Assembly (NCBI GenBank): GCA_965277595.1
Contig: CBDIDH010000002.1
Span: 3,162,001-3,226,000, forward strand
Length of the DNA stretch: 64,000 nt
Source: CBDIDH01 sp965277595
GTDB lineage: Bacteria > Planctomycetota > Planctomycetia > Isosphaerales > Isosphaeraceae
Direction: 5' to 3'
Part shown: one piece after another, positions 32,838-40,759 of the stretch
Layout: each line of letters begins with the position of its first letter
How positions within the stretch are numbered: position 1 is the stretch's first letter
Position numbers and translations under genes: made by a program
Notes under the pieces: generated by a model
What the model was told of the DNA's origin: nothing
The model's database searches: none
The model's input: the letters and a program-made list of their open reading frames with translations, nothing else

Positions 32838-33440
32838 TTAATCAACGTATTGAATATCAGAATTGATGACGGCAGGATCATCGCCTACAGCACGGAGCAA
32901 CGACACGATGCAGCCTTGGCAGGCGGTAAAGCCCTGCTTGGTGTATTTGAGCAACCGCCGGACAGTGGCCGCGCCATAGGTCAGCTTGTGCAGGGCGAGC
33001 CGCTTCCGGGCCAAATCCCACATTGTGTATTGACCGACGTAGAGCTTGCCATTGTGAGCGGCGAGCTGGCAAATGGTGAAGTCGAACGAATCAAGGCAAT
33101 CCTCTATCGTCGGGTAGAAGCCGATCTTGATGGCCTGCACGTTGTAGAAGGTTTCGCCAACCTGCACTTTGAAAGTGGTGTGGTGAGCCGTAGCGGCTAA
33201 CCTTTTGCTTTCATCGCTGCCAAACTTCGCCACGAAGGCGTCAAACGCTTCTTGCGTCTTGAAGAAGAAATCCACGTCCGTTGTTATCGGCAGGTTGAGC
33301 ATGAAAGCCCGTGCTGCACCCCCGGCAATCCAGTAATCGTCCGACTCTCCGAAATGGCTAATCAGCGTGAAAAGTGAATGCTCGGCCAGGTCGTACCGTT
33401 CGGCTATCTTTTGTAAGTCGTAAATGTGGTATCCGTCCAT
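32838..33440 (-). CDS. Nucleotidyltransferase-fold phage protein, 200 aa
   Basis: A 200-residue protein with IAGGAARAFMLNLPITTDVDFFF at about 37-59: a GG..R helix followed by a T-x-D-x-D metal motif, which is the signature of the pol-beta nucleotidyltransferase fold (poly(A) polymerase, CCA-adding enzyme and relatives). The C-terminal half (DFTICQLAAHNGKLYVGQYT, ARKRLALHKLTYGAATVRRL) resembles the phage NTase family seen in T4-like genomes. A tRNA or RNA end-modifying role is possible, given the RNA ligase and Ro60 genes in the same strand block. Confidence 0.65.
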   Translation of the reverse strand: MDGYHIYDLQKIAERYDLAEHSLFTLISHFGESDDYWIAGGAARAFMLNLPITTDVDFFFKTQEAFDAFVAKFGSDESKRLAATAHHTTFKVQVGETFYNVQAIKIGFYPTIEDCLDSFDFTICQLAAHNGKLYVGQYTMWDLARKRLALHKLTYGAATVRRLLKYTKQGFTACQGCIVSLLRAVGDDPAVINSDIQYVD

Positions 33441-33492
33441 GTGAGTTTCCTTCCTTGGCTGTCTCGGTAATCTCTACTCAAGTTCTTGATGG

Positions 33493-33804
33493 TTAAGCTG
33501 CGGCTTTTGTTTTGGCGATGGCCGCCTGCACCTTGGCTTGGATCTCTAATCTTGGCTCTCCAAGCTGAGCGTCTATCCAATCCGAGGCAGCTTCCAACGC
33601 CTCCAGCAATTCCGGTGCAGCAGCGATCAGTCGTATATTAGCTTCTGTTTCTTCCTTGGGTGTATCTCGATGACCATACACTCCGGCGTAGAAACGGTTT
33701 CGGAATTGCTCAACGCCTTTTCTCCATCCCGCATGCTCAAGACAATAGACTGTAGTTTCTGCTACCAGCCATTCGCCCTGCGTGTGCTTTACTTCCTGCG
33801 TCAT
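33493..33804 (-). CDS. Conserved phage accessory protein, 103 aa
   Basis: A 103-residue protein with the recurrent phage pattern HTQGEWLVAETTVYCLE at the start and ANIRLIAAAPELLEALEAAS in the second half. This is a common accessory protein of temperate phages with unknown function. It is followed by the TTAACCAT box at its stop codon and by the NTase gene. Confidence 0.7.
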   Translation of the reverse strand: MTQEVKHTQGEWLVAETTVYCLEHAGWRKGVEQFRNRFYAGVYGHRDTPKEETEANIRLIAAAPELLEALEAASDWIDAQLGEPRLEIQAKVQAAIAKTKAAA

Positions 33805-33828
33805 AATCTTTTCCTATCAATAATCATT

Positions 33829-34254
33829 CTAGTTGTCGAACCAGAAAATCAGCCTGTGCGGCCATTTTCCATCTACCTCGTCCTCGTAGCCAAAATAGTA
33901 ATACGCCGGACATTTGCGGTCGAAGTCGGATAGGCGTTCTTCCGGTTTCCATTCCGTCGCAAGAAAGACCGAAACCGCCTCGTCTAGCGGCAACCAGCTA
34001 TGGCTGTGACCATCCTCGCCCCATTTTTCAATCAGGTGCTTTGCAGTATCGGACAAATCTCCCGGCAGCCCTCTTGGTTCGGAGCCGTCGCCGCGAACTC
34101 CTGCTAAAGCGGCGAATCGTTCGTAATTTCGGGAGCGGGCAACCGGCATATCCCAATCACCCTTGAATCTACACTCGAAACCGTCAAAGAGCCGAACCGC
34201 TATCCATTTCTCGTTCACAAAGCGTTCAACTACCATGTGTATATCGCACCCCAT
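33829..34254 (-). CDS. Conserved phage protein, 141 aa
   Basis: A 141-residue protein starting MGCDIHMVVERFVNEKW. It contains RNYERFAALAGVRGDGSEPR, LPGDLSDTAKHLIEKW, DGHSHSWLPLDEAVSV and a late aromatic region. This MGCDIH-type family occurs widely in tailed phages and in some bacteria; the conserved Cys, Asp and His could bind metal. Function unknown. Confidence 0.7.
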   Translation of the reverse strand: MGCDIHMVVERFVNEKWIAVRLFDGFECRFKGDWDMPVARSRNYERFAALAGVRGDGSEPRGLPGDLSDTAKHLIEKWGEDGHSHSWLPLDEAVSVFLATEWKPEERLSDFDRKCPAYYYFGYEDEVDGKWPHRLIFWFDN

Positions 34255-34294
34255 ATCACCTCTCTTTCAATTTGCTATTCATAATCACTACTAT

Positions 34295-34495
34295 TTACAC
34301 GCCGTCGCCCGTTTCGCAGCCAAAAGGCACGCCGTCCGGCTTGTGGTGCTCACCACAAATTTCGCAAAACACCGCCCCGTCATCGTGGGGCTCATCACAA
34401 TGCTGGCAATGCTCCATCCTCATCGCCGCCGTTATAGCCCGTAGCTGGAACACGGCCTTGGCTCTGGCGAGGTCGGATAGGGCTTGCTGGGTCAT
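34295..34495 (-). CDS. Zinc-ribbon small protein, 66 aa
   Basis: A 66-residue protein with CQHCDEPHDDGAVFCEICGE, a four-Cys ribbon, preceded by a helix (LARAKAVFQLRAITAAMRM). It overlaps the upstream gene by 4 bases. It is probably a small nucleic-acid or protein adaptor; function unknown. Confidence 0.6.
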   Translation of the reverse strand: MTQQALSDLARAKAVFQLRAITAAMRMEHCQHCDEPHDDGAVFCEICGEHHKPDGVPFGCETGDGV

Positions 34496-34650
34496 GCTGC
34501 GTTCTCTTCCTGATATTCCACTGCCCAGCCGTTGCGGATGAACGAACGGGCAAGGCTATCGGCCAGGTCGTGGATGCTCCCCGCATGGTAACGCTTCACG
34601 GTAAAGCCGTCCTCGCTGCCGCGTCTTGTTTCTTTCATGCGTATTTTCAT
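34492..34650 (-). CDS. Small conserved phage protein, 52 aa
   Basis: A 52-residue protein (KIRMKETRRGSEDGFTVKRY, AGSIHDLADSLARSFIRNGW). It shares the strand-turn-strand-helix plan of the head-region paralogues at 7802 and 8087, but lies in the accessory block. It overlaps genes on both sides by 4 bases (ATGA). Function unknown. Confidence 0.6.
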   Translation of the reverse strand: MKIRMKETRRGSEDGFTVKRYHAGSIHDLADSLARSFIRNGWAVEYQEENAA

Positions 34651-34814
34651 GCCGCATATCCTTTCGGTAAGGATTGGCCTTCAAGGTCGTGGCCTGGCAA
34701 GCGGTTCCATTCGCAAACCATCCGGCGGATGAAATCGGCCTGCTCAAGATTGGCGTTCAACATCATATGCCCCACGAAATTTATAAGACTGTCCTGCTTG
34801 TCATCTCTAGTCAT
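34647..34814 (-). CDS. Small hypothetical protein, 55 aa
   Basis: The ATG at 34812-34814 follows GGAGA and overlaps the stop of the HTH gene, so it is preferred to the longer upstream frame. The product is helical (DSLINFVGHMMLNANLEQAD, FIRRMVCEWNRLPG). It belongs to a run of five coupled small genes. Function unknown. Confidence 0.5.
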   Translation of the reverse strand: MTRDDKQDSLINFVGHMMLNANLEQADFIRRMVCEWNRLPGHDLEGQSLPKGYAA

Positions 34815-34996
34815 GGTAGGGTCTCCTTGTGTTTGCGTGGTTTCAGGCTTCTTATTAGCTTGGCAATCGGGGGTTTGATGTTTCGCTCCCCATAGAGCCA
34901 TGATTTTACAGTGCGTTCCTCGGCATCGATCAGTTTGGCGAATTTCTCAATCCCACCCCATGCTTCGACGATTGGTTTCAGCTCCGCAGGGGTCAT
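34811..34996 (-). CDS. YdaS/Cro-like helix-turn-helix protein, 61 aa
   Basis: Starting at the ATG at 34994-34996, the protein is MTPAELKPIVEAWGGIEKFA followed by KLIDAEERTVKSWLYGERNI. This is a compact HTH of the YdaS/Cro type that usually regulates prophage switches. It overlaps the membrane protein upstream and the small protein downstream by ATGA. It may control the minus-strand accessory operon. Confidence 0.6.
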   Translation of the reverse strand: MTPAELKPIVEAWGGIEKFAKLIDAEERTVKSWLYGERNIKPPIAKLIRSLKPRKHKETLP

Positions 34997-35166
34997 TTCC
35001 AAAAACCACCCTTCCAAAGAATGAAGGCTGAAATAAAAGCCGTCATTATCGCCATGGGAAAACTATAATCGCACTTCAGTGGTTTGCCGTGTTTGCTCGC
35101 ATGAGTCATAAGCTTCAAGGTCATTAGAATTGCCATCGTCCATTGCGGCCAAGTCCAAGTATCCAT
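34993..35166 (-). CDS. Conserved phage membrane protein, 57 aa
   Basis: The ATG at 35164-35166 follows AGGAGG with 7 bases spacing. Two hydrophobic segments flank a short loop with KHGKP (WPQWTMAILMTLKLM and FPMAIMTAFISAFILW), ending GGFWK. I recall this two-helix KHGKP pattern as a frequent small phage membrane protein of unknown function. Its stop overlaps the HTH start by 4 bases. Confidence 0.6.
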   Translation of the reverse strand: MDTWTWPQWTMAILMTLKLMTHASKHGKPLKCDYSFPMAIMTAFISAFILWKGGFWK

Positions 35167-35255
35167 TTAACATCCTCCTCTGATTGTTGATATACACATA
35201 GTGGACTAAATAAATGGCATGGTCAACAGAAAAGATACACAAAGTGGAAGAAAGT

Positions 35256-35489
35256 CTAGCGGGATATTCTCCCCTTCCGGTACTCCCCTATCGCCTTCCA
35301 TGCTTCGAGCTTCTTCACTGGAATCCCGGTCGGTATCACGCCGTCTCGCAGCTTATTGTAAACCCAGCCGAAAAGCTCGGTGTAATAGCCGCCCTCCCTC
35401 GCCTCCTGTCCTCGCGGTGAGTTCATCATTTCGATGGCCTGGCTGCGGCAGGCGTCCAGGTGGCGTTGGCGGGTGGTGTGCTGGGACAT
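35256..35489 (-). CDS. Small hypothetical phage protein, 77 aa
   Basis: The ATG at 35487-35489 with GGAG 9 bases upstream is preferred over a 147-residue frame, whose extra N-terminus lies in the structured region. The product is helical and charged (RQRHLDACRSQAIEMMNSPR, YYTELFGWVYNKLRDGVIP). It is the gene immediately left of structured region B. Function unknown. Confidence 0.5.
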   Translation of the reverse strand: MSQHTTRQRHLDACRSQAIEMMNSPRGQEAREGGYYTELFGWVYNKLRDGVIPTGIPVKKLEAWKAIGEYRKGRISR

Positions 35490-35511
35490 GGCAGTTACTC
35501 CAAATTGGTTA

Positions 35512-36100
35512 TCAAGGAATGGAAGGCGTGCCTTCACGACGCTCCATTTCCTTGATGAATGCCCCCTTAAGGGCAGGGGAAGGCTGGAAAGCCCTGCCGG
35601 AGCGATTATTTGACTTCCGCGAGGAATGCCCCGCTTGGGGCAGGGGAAATAATCGTGGAGGCACGCTCGCGCTTGGGGCTTGGACGCCTTGGGCGGCACG
35701 CCCTCTCTCTACGGGCCGGTCGTGCGTCTGAGCGACGGCCTGGGCGTGGTGTGCGATAGGGATGAGCACCCGCAGGGCGGAGACGCCCCTTCGCGGCTCC
35801 GGGCTTTAGCCTGCCAGCCCGGCCGGACGCCCTGCTTCGTTCGATACGAGCATCGACAGAATACACAGCTCGGACCTCCGCCTCGTCTATAAGCCCCAGC
35901 AGGTGGCTTCCCGACCTCTCCTGGGGCCAGGGAAAACATGCCGGCGGTAAAGGCGTCAGGCGACATAGCGAGCGCCCGTAGCTCGACCGGCTTGCCGGAG
36001 ATGAATTCTTGGCGAGCCTGCCGCGTCCATGCCAACCCTCGCAGAGCTCATCTGGCAGGCCGCAACTTGTGACGCGGGCACTAGGGTGATAGGCTCTCAT
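35512..36100 (+). ncRNA. Candidate large structured RNA B (related to 29746-30060)
   Basis: About 590 bases without a convincing gene but dense in nested inverted repeats: TCAAGGAA..TTCCTTGA at 35512-35555, then GCCC/GGGC, GGCT-GGAA-AGCC (GNRA loop on the plus strand), GATTATTT..AAATAATC at 35604-35654, GGGCG-GAGA-CGCCC (GNRA), and CCGG-CTTG-CCGG (stable CUUG loop). Loop types favour the plus strand. The 5' part shares sequence blocks and order with structured region A. Size, ornate folding and duplication recall large phage RNAs such as GOLLD or ROOL, but I cannot match it to either. Confidence 0.55.
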
Positions 36101-36146
36101 CATCCGGCAACCGCGAGAAGGCCACAGGTGAGAGGCAAATTCCCCG

Positions 36147-36719
36147 ATGAACCGGAACGATGCTCGCCCCCCGATCTGGTTCTGGATGGTCGTCATCTTG
36201 GTCATCGCCCTTTACATGGCCGGATACCGCGTCCTCATGCGGCCCCAGGTCGGCGGTCCCGAGCAGGCGGCGACCAAAATCTGGGTCGGGTTCTGGCTCT
36301 GCTCGCTGACGGCCGTCGTGCTGGCGATCGGCGAGGGGCTATGCCAGCGGGAGGGTCGGGCTTTGTTCTTCGCCATGTTCCGACCGCCCGTCAAAGAGGC
36401 CACGCAAGCCATGCTGGCGCCGGAGGAGCAGTCCCAAGAGCCGCTCGACCTAGAGGCAGGTCAGCGGTTCCGGCTGCCGGACGGGGAGGAATGCGTGGTG
36501 GTGTTCTGCGCCAATAGGACACCCCCGGCGATGCTGAACTACGTCACGAAGCGGGAATATGAGGAGCCCGGTGTGTACGTGGACGAGTACCTCCTCATCG
36601 ATCGCACCCGAGCGGTCTGGCGGTGCCAGTCGAAGATTGTCGGCCCTAAGGGCATCAGCGGCAAGGATGCGACCGGATGGACCGTGGAAGACCTGGAACC
36701 GATCGCTGGCCCGGCCTAG
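36147..36719 (+). CDS. Two-helix membrane protein with soluble C-terminal domain, 190 aa
   Basis: Residues 10-30 and 46-64 are hydrophobic (FWMVVILVIALYMAGY and WVGFWLCSLTAVVLAIGEGL). The rest is a soluble mixed domain (FRLPDGEECVVVFCANRTPP, GVYVDEYLLIDRTRAVW). The style and GC content resemble planctomycete chromosomal genes more than the phage genes to the left, so I place the start of bacterial block 1 near here. Not assigned to a family. Confidence 0.55.
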   Translation: MNRNDARPPIWFWMVVILVIALYMAGYRVLMRPQVGGPEQAATKIWVGFWLCSLTAVVLAIGEGLCQREGRALFFAMFRPPVKEATQAMLAPEEQSQEPLDLEAGQRFRLPDGEECVVVFCANRTPPAMLNYVTKREYEEPGVYVDEYLLIDRTRAVWRCQSKIVGPKGISGKDATGWTVEDLEPIAGPA

Positions 36720-36904
36720 CCGGTTAGCCCCTCCCGCACCGCGATCCCTGCCTCGATCCGCGCCAGTTCGACCGCCAGCCGGTCCAGCTTGATGATCGTC
36801 TGCCGGAACACCGGGTCGTCGCCCGGGGCCGCTTCAAGGATCTGACGCGCCGCCCGGATCTTCTCATGCGGCCAGTCGAGGCCGGAGCCGATCTCTTCGA
36901 GCAT
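36716..36904 (-). CDS. Small hypothetical protein, 62 aa
   Basis: A 62-residue helical frame from the ATG at 36902-36904 (LEEIGSGLDWPHEKIRAARQ, IIKLDRLAVELARIEAGIAV). It is convergent with 36147-36719, sharing the last bases. It might be a remnant or a small coiled-coil protein. Confidence is limited by its length. Confidence 0.4.
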   Translation of the reverse strand: MLEEIGSGLDWPHEKIRAARQILEAAPGDDPVFRQTIIKLDRLAVELARIEAGIAVREGLTG

Positions 36905-37038
36905 AGCCGTCCGGGGGCAAGTCAATGACCCGCTTGTACGGTGGGTCGGCGCAAAAGGTATCTGGACAGGAGTTAACGCCCTAGCCGGGCCGACGACAAC
37001 CCGAGTATTGGTCGATTGTTCGATCCTGGCAAGCGGAG

Positions 37039-37287
37039 TCAATCCAACTTGCTTCTTCTGTGTACCACTGCGAGCTGGTTACGGCAAAACTCTGCCGAAT
37101 TGAAGAAGTCGTCAGGATCTCCAGGCAACTTGCTTATCGTGATGACTTCGCCGCCATCGTCGTACCTTACGGTGCCCAGGCCCTTCCAACCGGAAATGGT
37201 TCGCACCTTGGCTCGCACCATAGTTCCAACGGGCAACCTGGCTCGCATTGTCAGCAACTCCGAAAGGCATTCGATAAACCTGAACAC
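37039..37287 (-). CDS. Small hypothetical bacterial-block protein, 82 aa
   Basis: An 82-residue beta-rich protein (LPVGTMVRAKVRTISGWKGL, VRYDDGGEVITISKLPGDPD). The core looks like a small SH3-like or KOW-like barrel. The first 13 residues may not be used; the start could be the Met at residue 14. It lies left of the transposase, with about 200 bases of unremarkable DNA between. Confidence 0.4.
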   Translation of the reverse strand: MFRFIECLSELLTMRARLPVGTMVRAKVRTISGWKGLGTVRYDDGGEVITISKLPGDPDDFFNSAEFCRNQLAVVHRRSKLD

Positions 37288-37490
37288 CCACAGGCTATCT
37301 AGGCAGTTTGGATAGTGTCAACGGGGTAGCAGCGAGCCTTCGCCATCGACTCCTTCAATTACGCTCAAGCCCGGACACTGAATCCAGTTATCGCATCGCC
37401 TCAATAAAGTTGCACGCTGCCATCCAGCCGATGCAAAGCCACAAAAAGCAAGCCAGTCCCTTTGCTGTACTTTCAGAGATTCAATGTATG

Positions 37491-38828
37491 TCACGCGGCC
37501 AGGCCGAGCAGCCTTTCCGCCGTGGCTTGAATTTCCTCCTCCGTCACCCCGGGGCAGAGAACCGCACGAATCTCCTCGCCCAGTAATTCACGACGCCAGG
37601 CGCGCCGCTTGTCGGCGTGGCTCGGGCGGCGCAGCGGCGAGTCCCACGGCGAGTCGGAGCGGTTCACCAGCTCGGCCGCCGGACGGTTCCACGCCCACGC
37701 CTCGGTCATCGTGAACGTCCACAGGCAGACGTGGAACGCCCCGACGTTGGCCCAGACGAACCGCACCTGCTGCTGCCCCGCCCCCACGACCTCCTTACAA
37801 TCCCGGAACGTGATCTCCAGCGAGAACCGGTCCGCCACCGCCGTGAGGATGTCGGCGACCGAGGCCGACGGGTCGGTGCAGAAGTACGCCCGCCACCCGG
37901 TCGGCTCGTCCACCAGCACCACCCGGATCACGCCACCGGCCGGCCGCCAGGTCGCCAGGAACGTCTTGTACCGCTTCGTCACCCGCTCCCCGTACAGGGT
38001 GAACGCCTCGGCCGTCCACCCGCGGCGCTGGCCGGCCCGCTTGGCCAGGCTGATCCGGTCGGTGCCGTAGACCCTCGGCCGGCCGGGGCCCCGCTGACCC
38101 GAAGGGACTACCGGCGGCAGCGACCACAGGGCGGAGTCGCACCGCAGCCGGCTGACGACCGTCATCCCCAAAGCCGTCGCCGGCTTGAGGAAGTTCGCCT
38201 TGGCGTACGCCCCGTCGGCCACCACCCAGAGCGGCTTGCCCAGCAGGCCCAGCCACTTCTTCGCCCACCGCAGGAGTTCGACGGCCAGTTCCAGCTTGGT
38301 CCGGAACTCCGGCCGGTGCTTCGCCTCGATGCCCGGCAGGTCTTTCTTGCGGACGTACAACCGGGCCAGCAGCGGCAGCGCGATCACGCCCCACGCCGGG
38401 TGGGTGACCAGGAGCCCGAGGACGACGAAGACGTGGCCGTAGACGTACGCCGACCCGGCGGGGCCGGGGGTCGGGTTGTGGTGGACGCCGGCCCCTTGCA
38501 CGTGCGGGCCGTACCGCGGCGTCGGGGTGTCGTCCAGGGCGAGGGTCAGCCGCGTGGCCCCCTTGAGCAGCGGCCGGACCACCTCGGTCAGCAGGCGTCG
38601 GGCGATGCGATCGGCCCGCTTGCCGGCGGCCGCGACGGCGACGTAGCAGCGTTGATATTGGCCGCTGAGCTTGGCCGCCCTGATCCAGGTGGTGACGGTG
38701 CGCCGGCCCCGGGCCAGGACGGCGCCGAGGAACAGCAGGGCGAGTCGGGGAGCGGAGCGACGGTCGAGGGCGGCGGCGAGCCAGGAGAACCACTGGCACG
38801 GCGCTGGCGTCAGGTGCGAGGATGTCAT
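37491..38828 (-). CDS. DDE transposase (IS701/IS4-like, planctomycete type)
   Basis: A 445-residue transposase with RNase H-type catalytic residues: the first Asp in LTLALDDTPTPRYG, the second in LWVVADGAYAK, and the Glu in FSLEITFRDCKE. Other marks are HHNPTPGPAGSAYVYGH and a C-terminal zone with RRPSHADKRRAWRREL. Its very GC-rich codon use differs from the neighbouring phage genes. I could not find convincing terminal inverted repeats in the flanks, so the exact element ends are unknown. It lies in bacterial block 1 and may have brought that block into the phage. Confidence 0.82.
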   Translation of the reverse strand: MTSSHLTPAPCQWFSWLAAALDRRSAPRLALLFLGAVLARGRRTVTTWIRAAKLSGQYQRCYVAVAAAGKRADRIARRLLTEVVRPLLKGATRLTLALDDTPTPRYGPHVQGAGVHHNPTPGPAGSAYVYGHVFVVLGLLVTHPAWGVIALPLLARLYVRKKDLPGIEAKHRPEFRTKLELAVELLRWAKKWLGLLGKPLWVVADGAYAKANFLKPATALGMTVVSRLRCDSALWSLPPVVPSGQRGPGRPRVYGTDRISLAKRAGQRRGWTAEAFTLYGERVTKRYKTFLATWRPAGGVIRVVLVDEPTGWRAYFCTDPSASVADILTAVADRFSLEITFRDCKEVVGAGQQQVRFVWANVGAFHVCLWTFTMTEAWAWNRPAAELVNRSDSPWDSPLRRPSHADKRRAWRRELLGEEIRAVLCPGVTEEEIQATAERLLGLAA

Positions 38829-38932
38829 CGGGGGCCGGCTCCGCTCGGGGTGTCAGGCAGTGTGGTAACCGCCATCGTCCCGCCCGGGCCGGCCCCCGTC
38901 TACTCGTCACCGTAGGGCCGGTGGAGTCCGTC

Positions 38933-39409
38933 ATGCGGTCGCAACATGAGTCGTTCGAGTTGTTCGCCGATTACCACCAGTTCTATCTCTGGGACCGAGG
39001 CATGGACCCCGAGGCCCCGGAAGACTACACCAACGAGGATACGCGACACCGGATCAAGACCGGGCCGCATGTGCTCGTGATCCAACCCGAGCGGAACATG
39101 ACCGTGGCTGTCGAGGTCGAGATACACGACGCCGAGCCGCCATGCGACGCCGACCGGTGGGACCACATCGCCGAGGCGAGCCTGCACCTGCCGACGGGGC
39201 AACTCCAGGTTCACGAATGCACCGGCGGAGCGGTCGCCGATTTCAGCGTCGAGCCGGGCTGGTATCGGGTGCGTTCGCACCACGGCGGGCTCAATACGAT
39301 CGAAGAGTCCGGACTTGAGGGCAACGACCACTACCTTGCGGTCTTGTGGCCGGCCCCGCCCGCGGAACTGCGGATCATCAAGCAATGGGATCCCAAGTCA
39401 CTGGCCTGA
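38933..39409 (+). CDS. Hypothetical bacterial protein, 158 aa (possibly ComJ-like)
   Basis: From the ATG at 38933 the protein reads SFELFADYHQFYLWDRGM, then HVLVIQPERNMTVAVEVEI, SLHLPTGQLQVHECTG and a C-terminal VEPGWYRVRSHHGGL. The opening strand with D-Y-H-Q-F and the beta-sandwich rhythm faintly resemble ComJ-type nuclease-inhibitor proteins, but this is weak. High GC content and gene style match planctomycetes. It follows the transposase on the other strand and ends bacterial block 1. Confidence 0.55.
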   Translation: MRSQHESFELFADYHQFYLWDRGMDPEAPEDYTNEDTRHRIKTGPHVLVIQPERNMTVAVEVEIHDAEPPCDADRWDHIAEASLHLPTGQLQVHECTGGAVADFSVEPGWYRVRSHHGGLNTIEESGLEGNDHYLAVLWPAPPAELRIIKQWDPKSLA

Positions 39410-39488
39410 TGCTACTGTCGTCGCACCGCCTGGATAGATCGGCCGAATGCATAAAGTCGCGGAAAGTACAGCCTTTGGCATATGGATA

Positions 39489-39689
39489 TTATCTCGATTG
39501 CCCTTTGCAAGCGGGATTTGGAAATTTCAAGTCGCACCAACCTTTGTCCGCCACGCCTATTTCGCAGAGGGATTTGTCTTCGTCAGTTTCGCCTTGCAAA
39601 TGACCTGCAAGTTTTCCGATTTGATACACCACGCAAATTGCGCCTATCAGAAGAAGAAAAGGCCAGAATATCCAGGTTTTATTTTTCAC
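39489..39689 (-). CDS. Membrane-anchored small protein, 66 aa
   Basis: The GTG start at 39687-39689 follows AAAGGA. One N-terminal hydrophobic helix (WIFWPFLLLIGAICVVYQIG) is followed by an acidic segment and two Cys (LCEIGVADKGWCDLKFPNPAC has a third). It is the first phage-type gene after block 1. A periplasmic tail with possible disulphides is likely. Confidence 0.5.
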   Translation of the reverse strand: MKNKTWIFWPFLLLIGAICVVYQIGKLAGHLQGETDEDKSLCEIGVADKGWCDLKFPNPACKGQSR

Positions 39690-39701
39690 TCCTCGATCCT
39701 T

Positions 39702-39887
39702 TCATGGTTGGTCGCTGCCGCGAGAGCTAGTTCTCAGGCCGTTCTCGTAGAAGGTAAGCATCAAAAGATTAACTCCGTTCTCGGTTCGCCCCTTCGTGCT
39801 GGCAAGCCAGTATCCAGCAGCGGTCATCTCTGCCAAAAGCCGCTTCTTCTCTTCCTTGGTGCGAACGCATAAAACCTTCCCAGCCAT
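39702..39887 (-). CDS. Small phage protein, 61 aa
   Basis: Start after AGGAG. A basic alpha/beta protein (RTKEEKKRLLAEMTAAGYW, TENGVNLLMLTFYENGLR). Gene-sized, with a good ribosome site, ending 12 bases from its neighbour. Function unknown. Confidence 0.5.
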   Translation of the reverse strand: MAGKVLCVRTKEEKKRLLAEMTAAGYWLASTKGRTENGVNLLMLTFYENGLRTSSRGSDQP

Positions 39888-39915
39888 AAACTCTCCTCAT
39901 CTTCCTCATGGTTAA

Positions 39916-40194
39916 TCACGCTGCTTTGAGGCGTTTCTTTGCCTCTTTGATAAGGCCGCGGACTTCCCAGCCCTTGGTTTTCCCATCTCTCGAGCGCCAA
40001 GTACCAGTGGATGGCCACCAGTCCAAAAAGTCATTCGTCAGTGAAATGCGATAATGCTCTGAACTCAACTGGTAGAACTCGACACCTGCATCTTCCAGGG
40101 CTTTAACCGCGTCACCAGACTTGCTGCGTTATTTAGCCTTCTGCTCTCGCAGGTAGTCCTTATGATCTCACCAGTAATCCCCCACATCACCCAT
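39916..40194 (-). pseudogene. Conserved phage protein with two in-frame stop codons
   Basis: One uninterrupted frame of 93 codons from the ATG at 40192-40194 to the TGA at 39916-39918 contains TGA at 40168-40170 and TAA at 40129-40131. The conceptual protein (MGDVGDYW, stop, DHKDYLREQKAK, stop, then EDAGVEFYQLSSEHYRISL and WWPSTGTWRSRDGKTKG) matches the plan of a widespread small phage protein ending in WPGTGKW...GR..G. Each stop is one base from a sense codon. This is either decay or sequencing error; two hits in 22 codons favour decay. Confidence 0.65.
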
Positions 40195-40205
40195 AACCAC
40201 CTCCG

Positions 40206-40715
40206 TTACTCTGACAGCAACTTCCGTCGCGAAAAAATGCATGTTAATGATGCCTTCACCTTGCCAATGGCAGATCTATCCTCAACGATCGTCCCATCGT
40301 GGTATTTCACAGGCTGGGAGAGTGGCACCAGTATTGGATATCCGAAAACTAAAGGCTTGGTATTCATACCGAACTCCTTCAGCCTGTGGACATATCGCGT
40401 AGCGCGATCGCCCAGCTCGGCATTCGCGACAGCCAGCGCTTTCCGACCTGCCGCAGTCATTCGATATTTCTGAACCCCGTGATGACCCGGAGGGTGAATT
40501 ATTTCTACATATCCGGCCGTTTCAGCAATTCGAGGAAATCCTTCCAGCATCATCGGGAAACTGTAGATTTCACCAACGCTATCAGCGAAGCTTTGCAAGA
40601 GCAGGCGGAGATTCTCGCTCATTTCCGTTTCCCCAACGCACTCCTGATTTTTACGTTGTTCTCGTACAATCGCCCGATCCATCTCATCTTCCGTAGCATT
40701 TATCAGGTTTTGCAT
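40206..40715 (-). CDS. Hypothetical phage protein, 169 aa
   Basis: A 169-residue protein. A helical first part (SENLRLLLQSFADSVGEIY) is followed by a winged-helix-like middle (EIIHPPGHHGVQKYRMTAAG, RKALAVANAELGDRATRYVH). Possibly a DNA-binding wing, but the pattern is weak. It lies between the broken gene 39916-40194 and the RNA ligase. Confidence 0.45.
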   Translation of the reverse strand: MQNLINATEDEMDRAIVREQRKNQECVGETEMSENLRLLLQSFADSVGEIYSFPMMLEGFPRIAETAGYVEIIHPPGHHGVQKYRMTAAGRKALAVANAELGDRATRYVHRLKEFGMNTKPLVFGYPILVPLSQPVKYHDGTIVEDRSAIGKVKASLTCIFSRRKLLSE

Positions 40716-40759
40716 AGCTCCGTCCTTCCCGTTATTTCTATTTCCACTCGTGATAACGC

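Noticed and set aside
36029..36517. A 162-codon plus-strand frame overlapping the start of the 190-aa membrane protein
   Set aside because: The membrane-protein frame has coherent hydrophobic helices and acidic domain; the other is Arg/Gly-rich shadow.
39824..40018. A 64-codon minus-strand frame
   Set aside because: It overlaps two better-supported readings (39702-39887 and the pseudogene 39916-40194) in a different frame and has no ribosome site.
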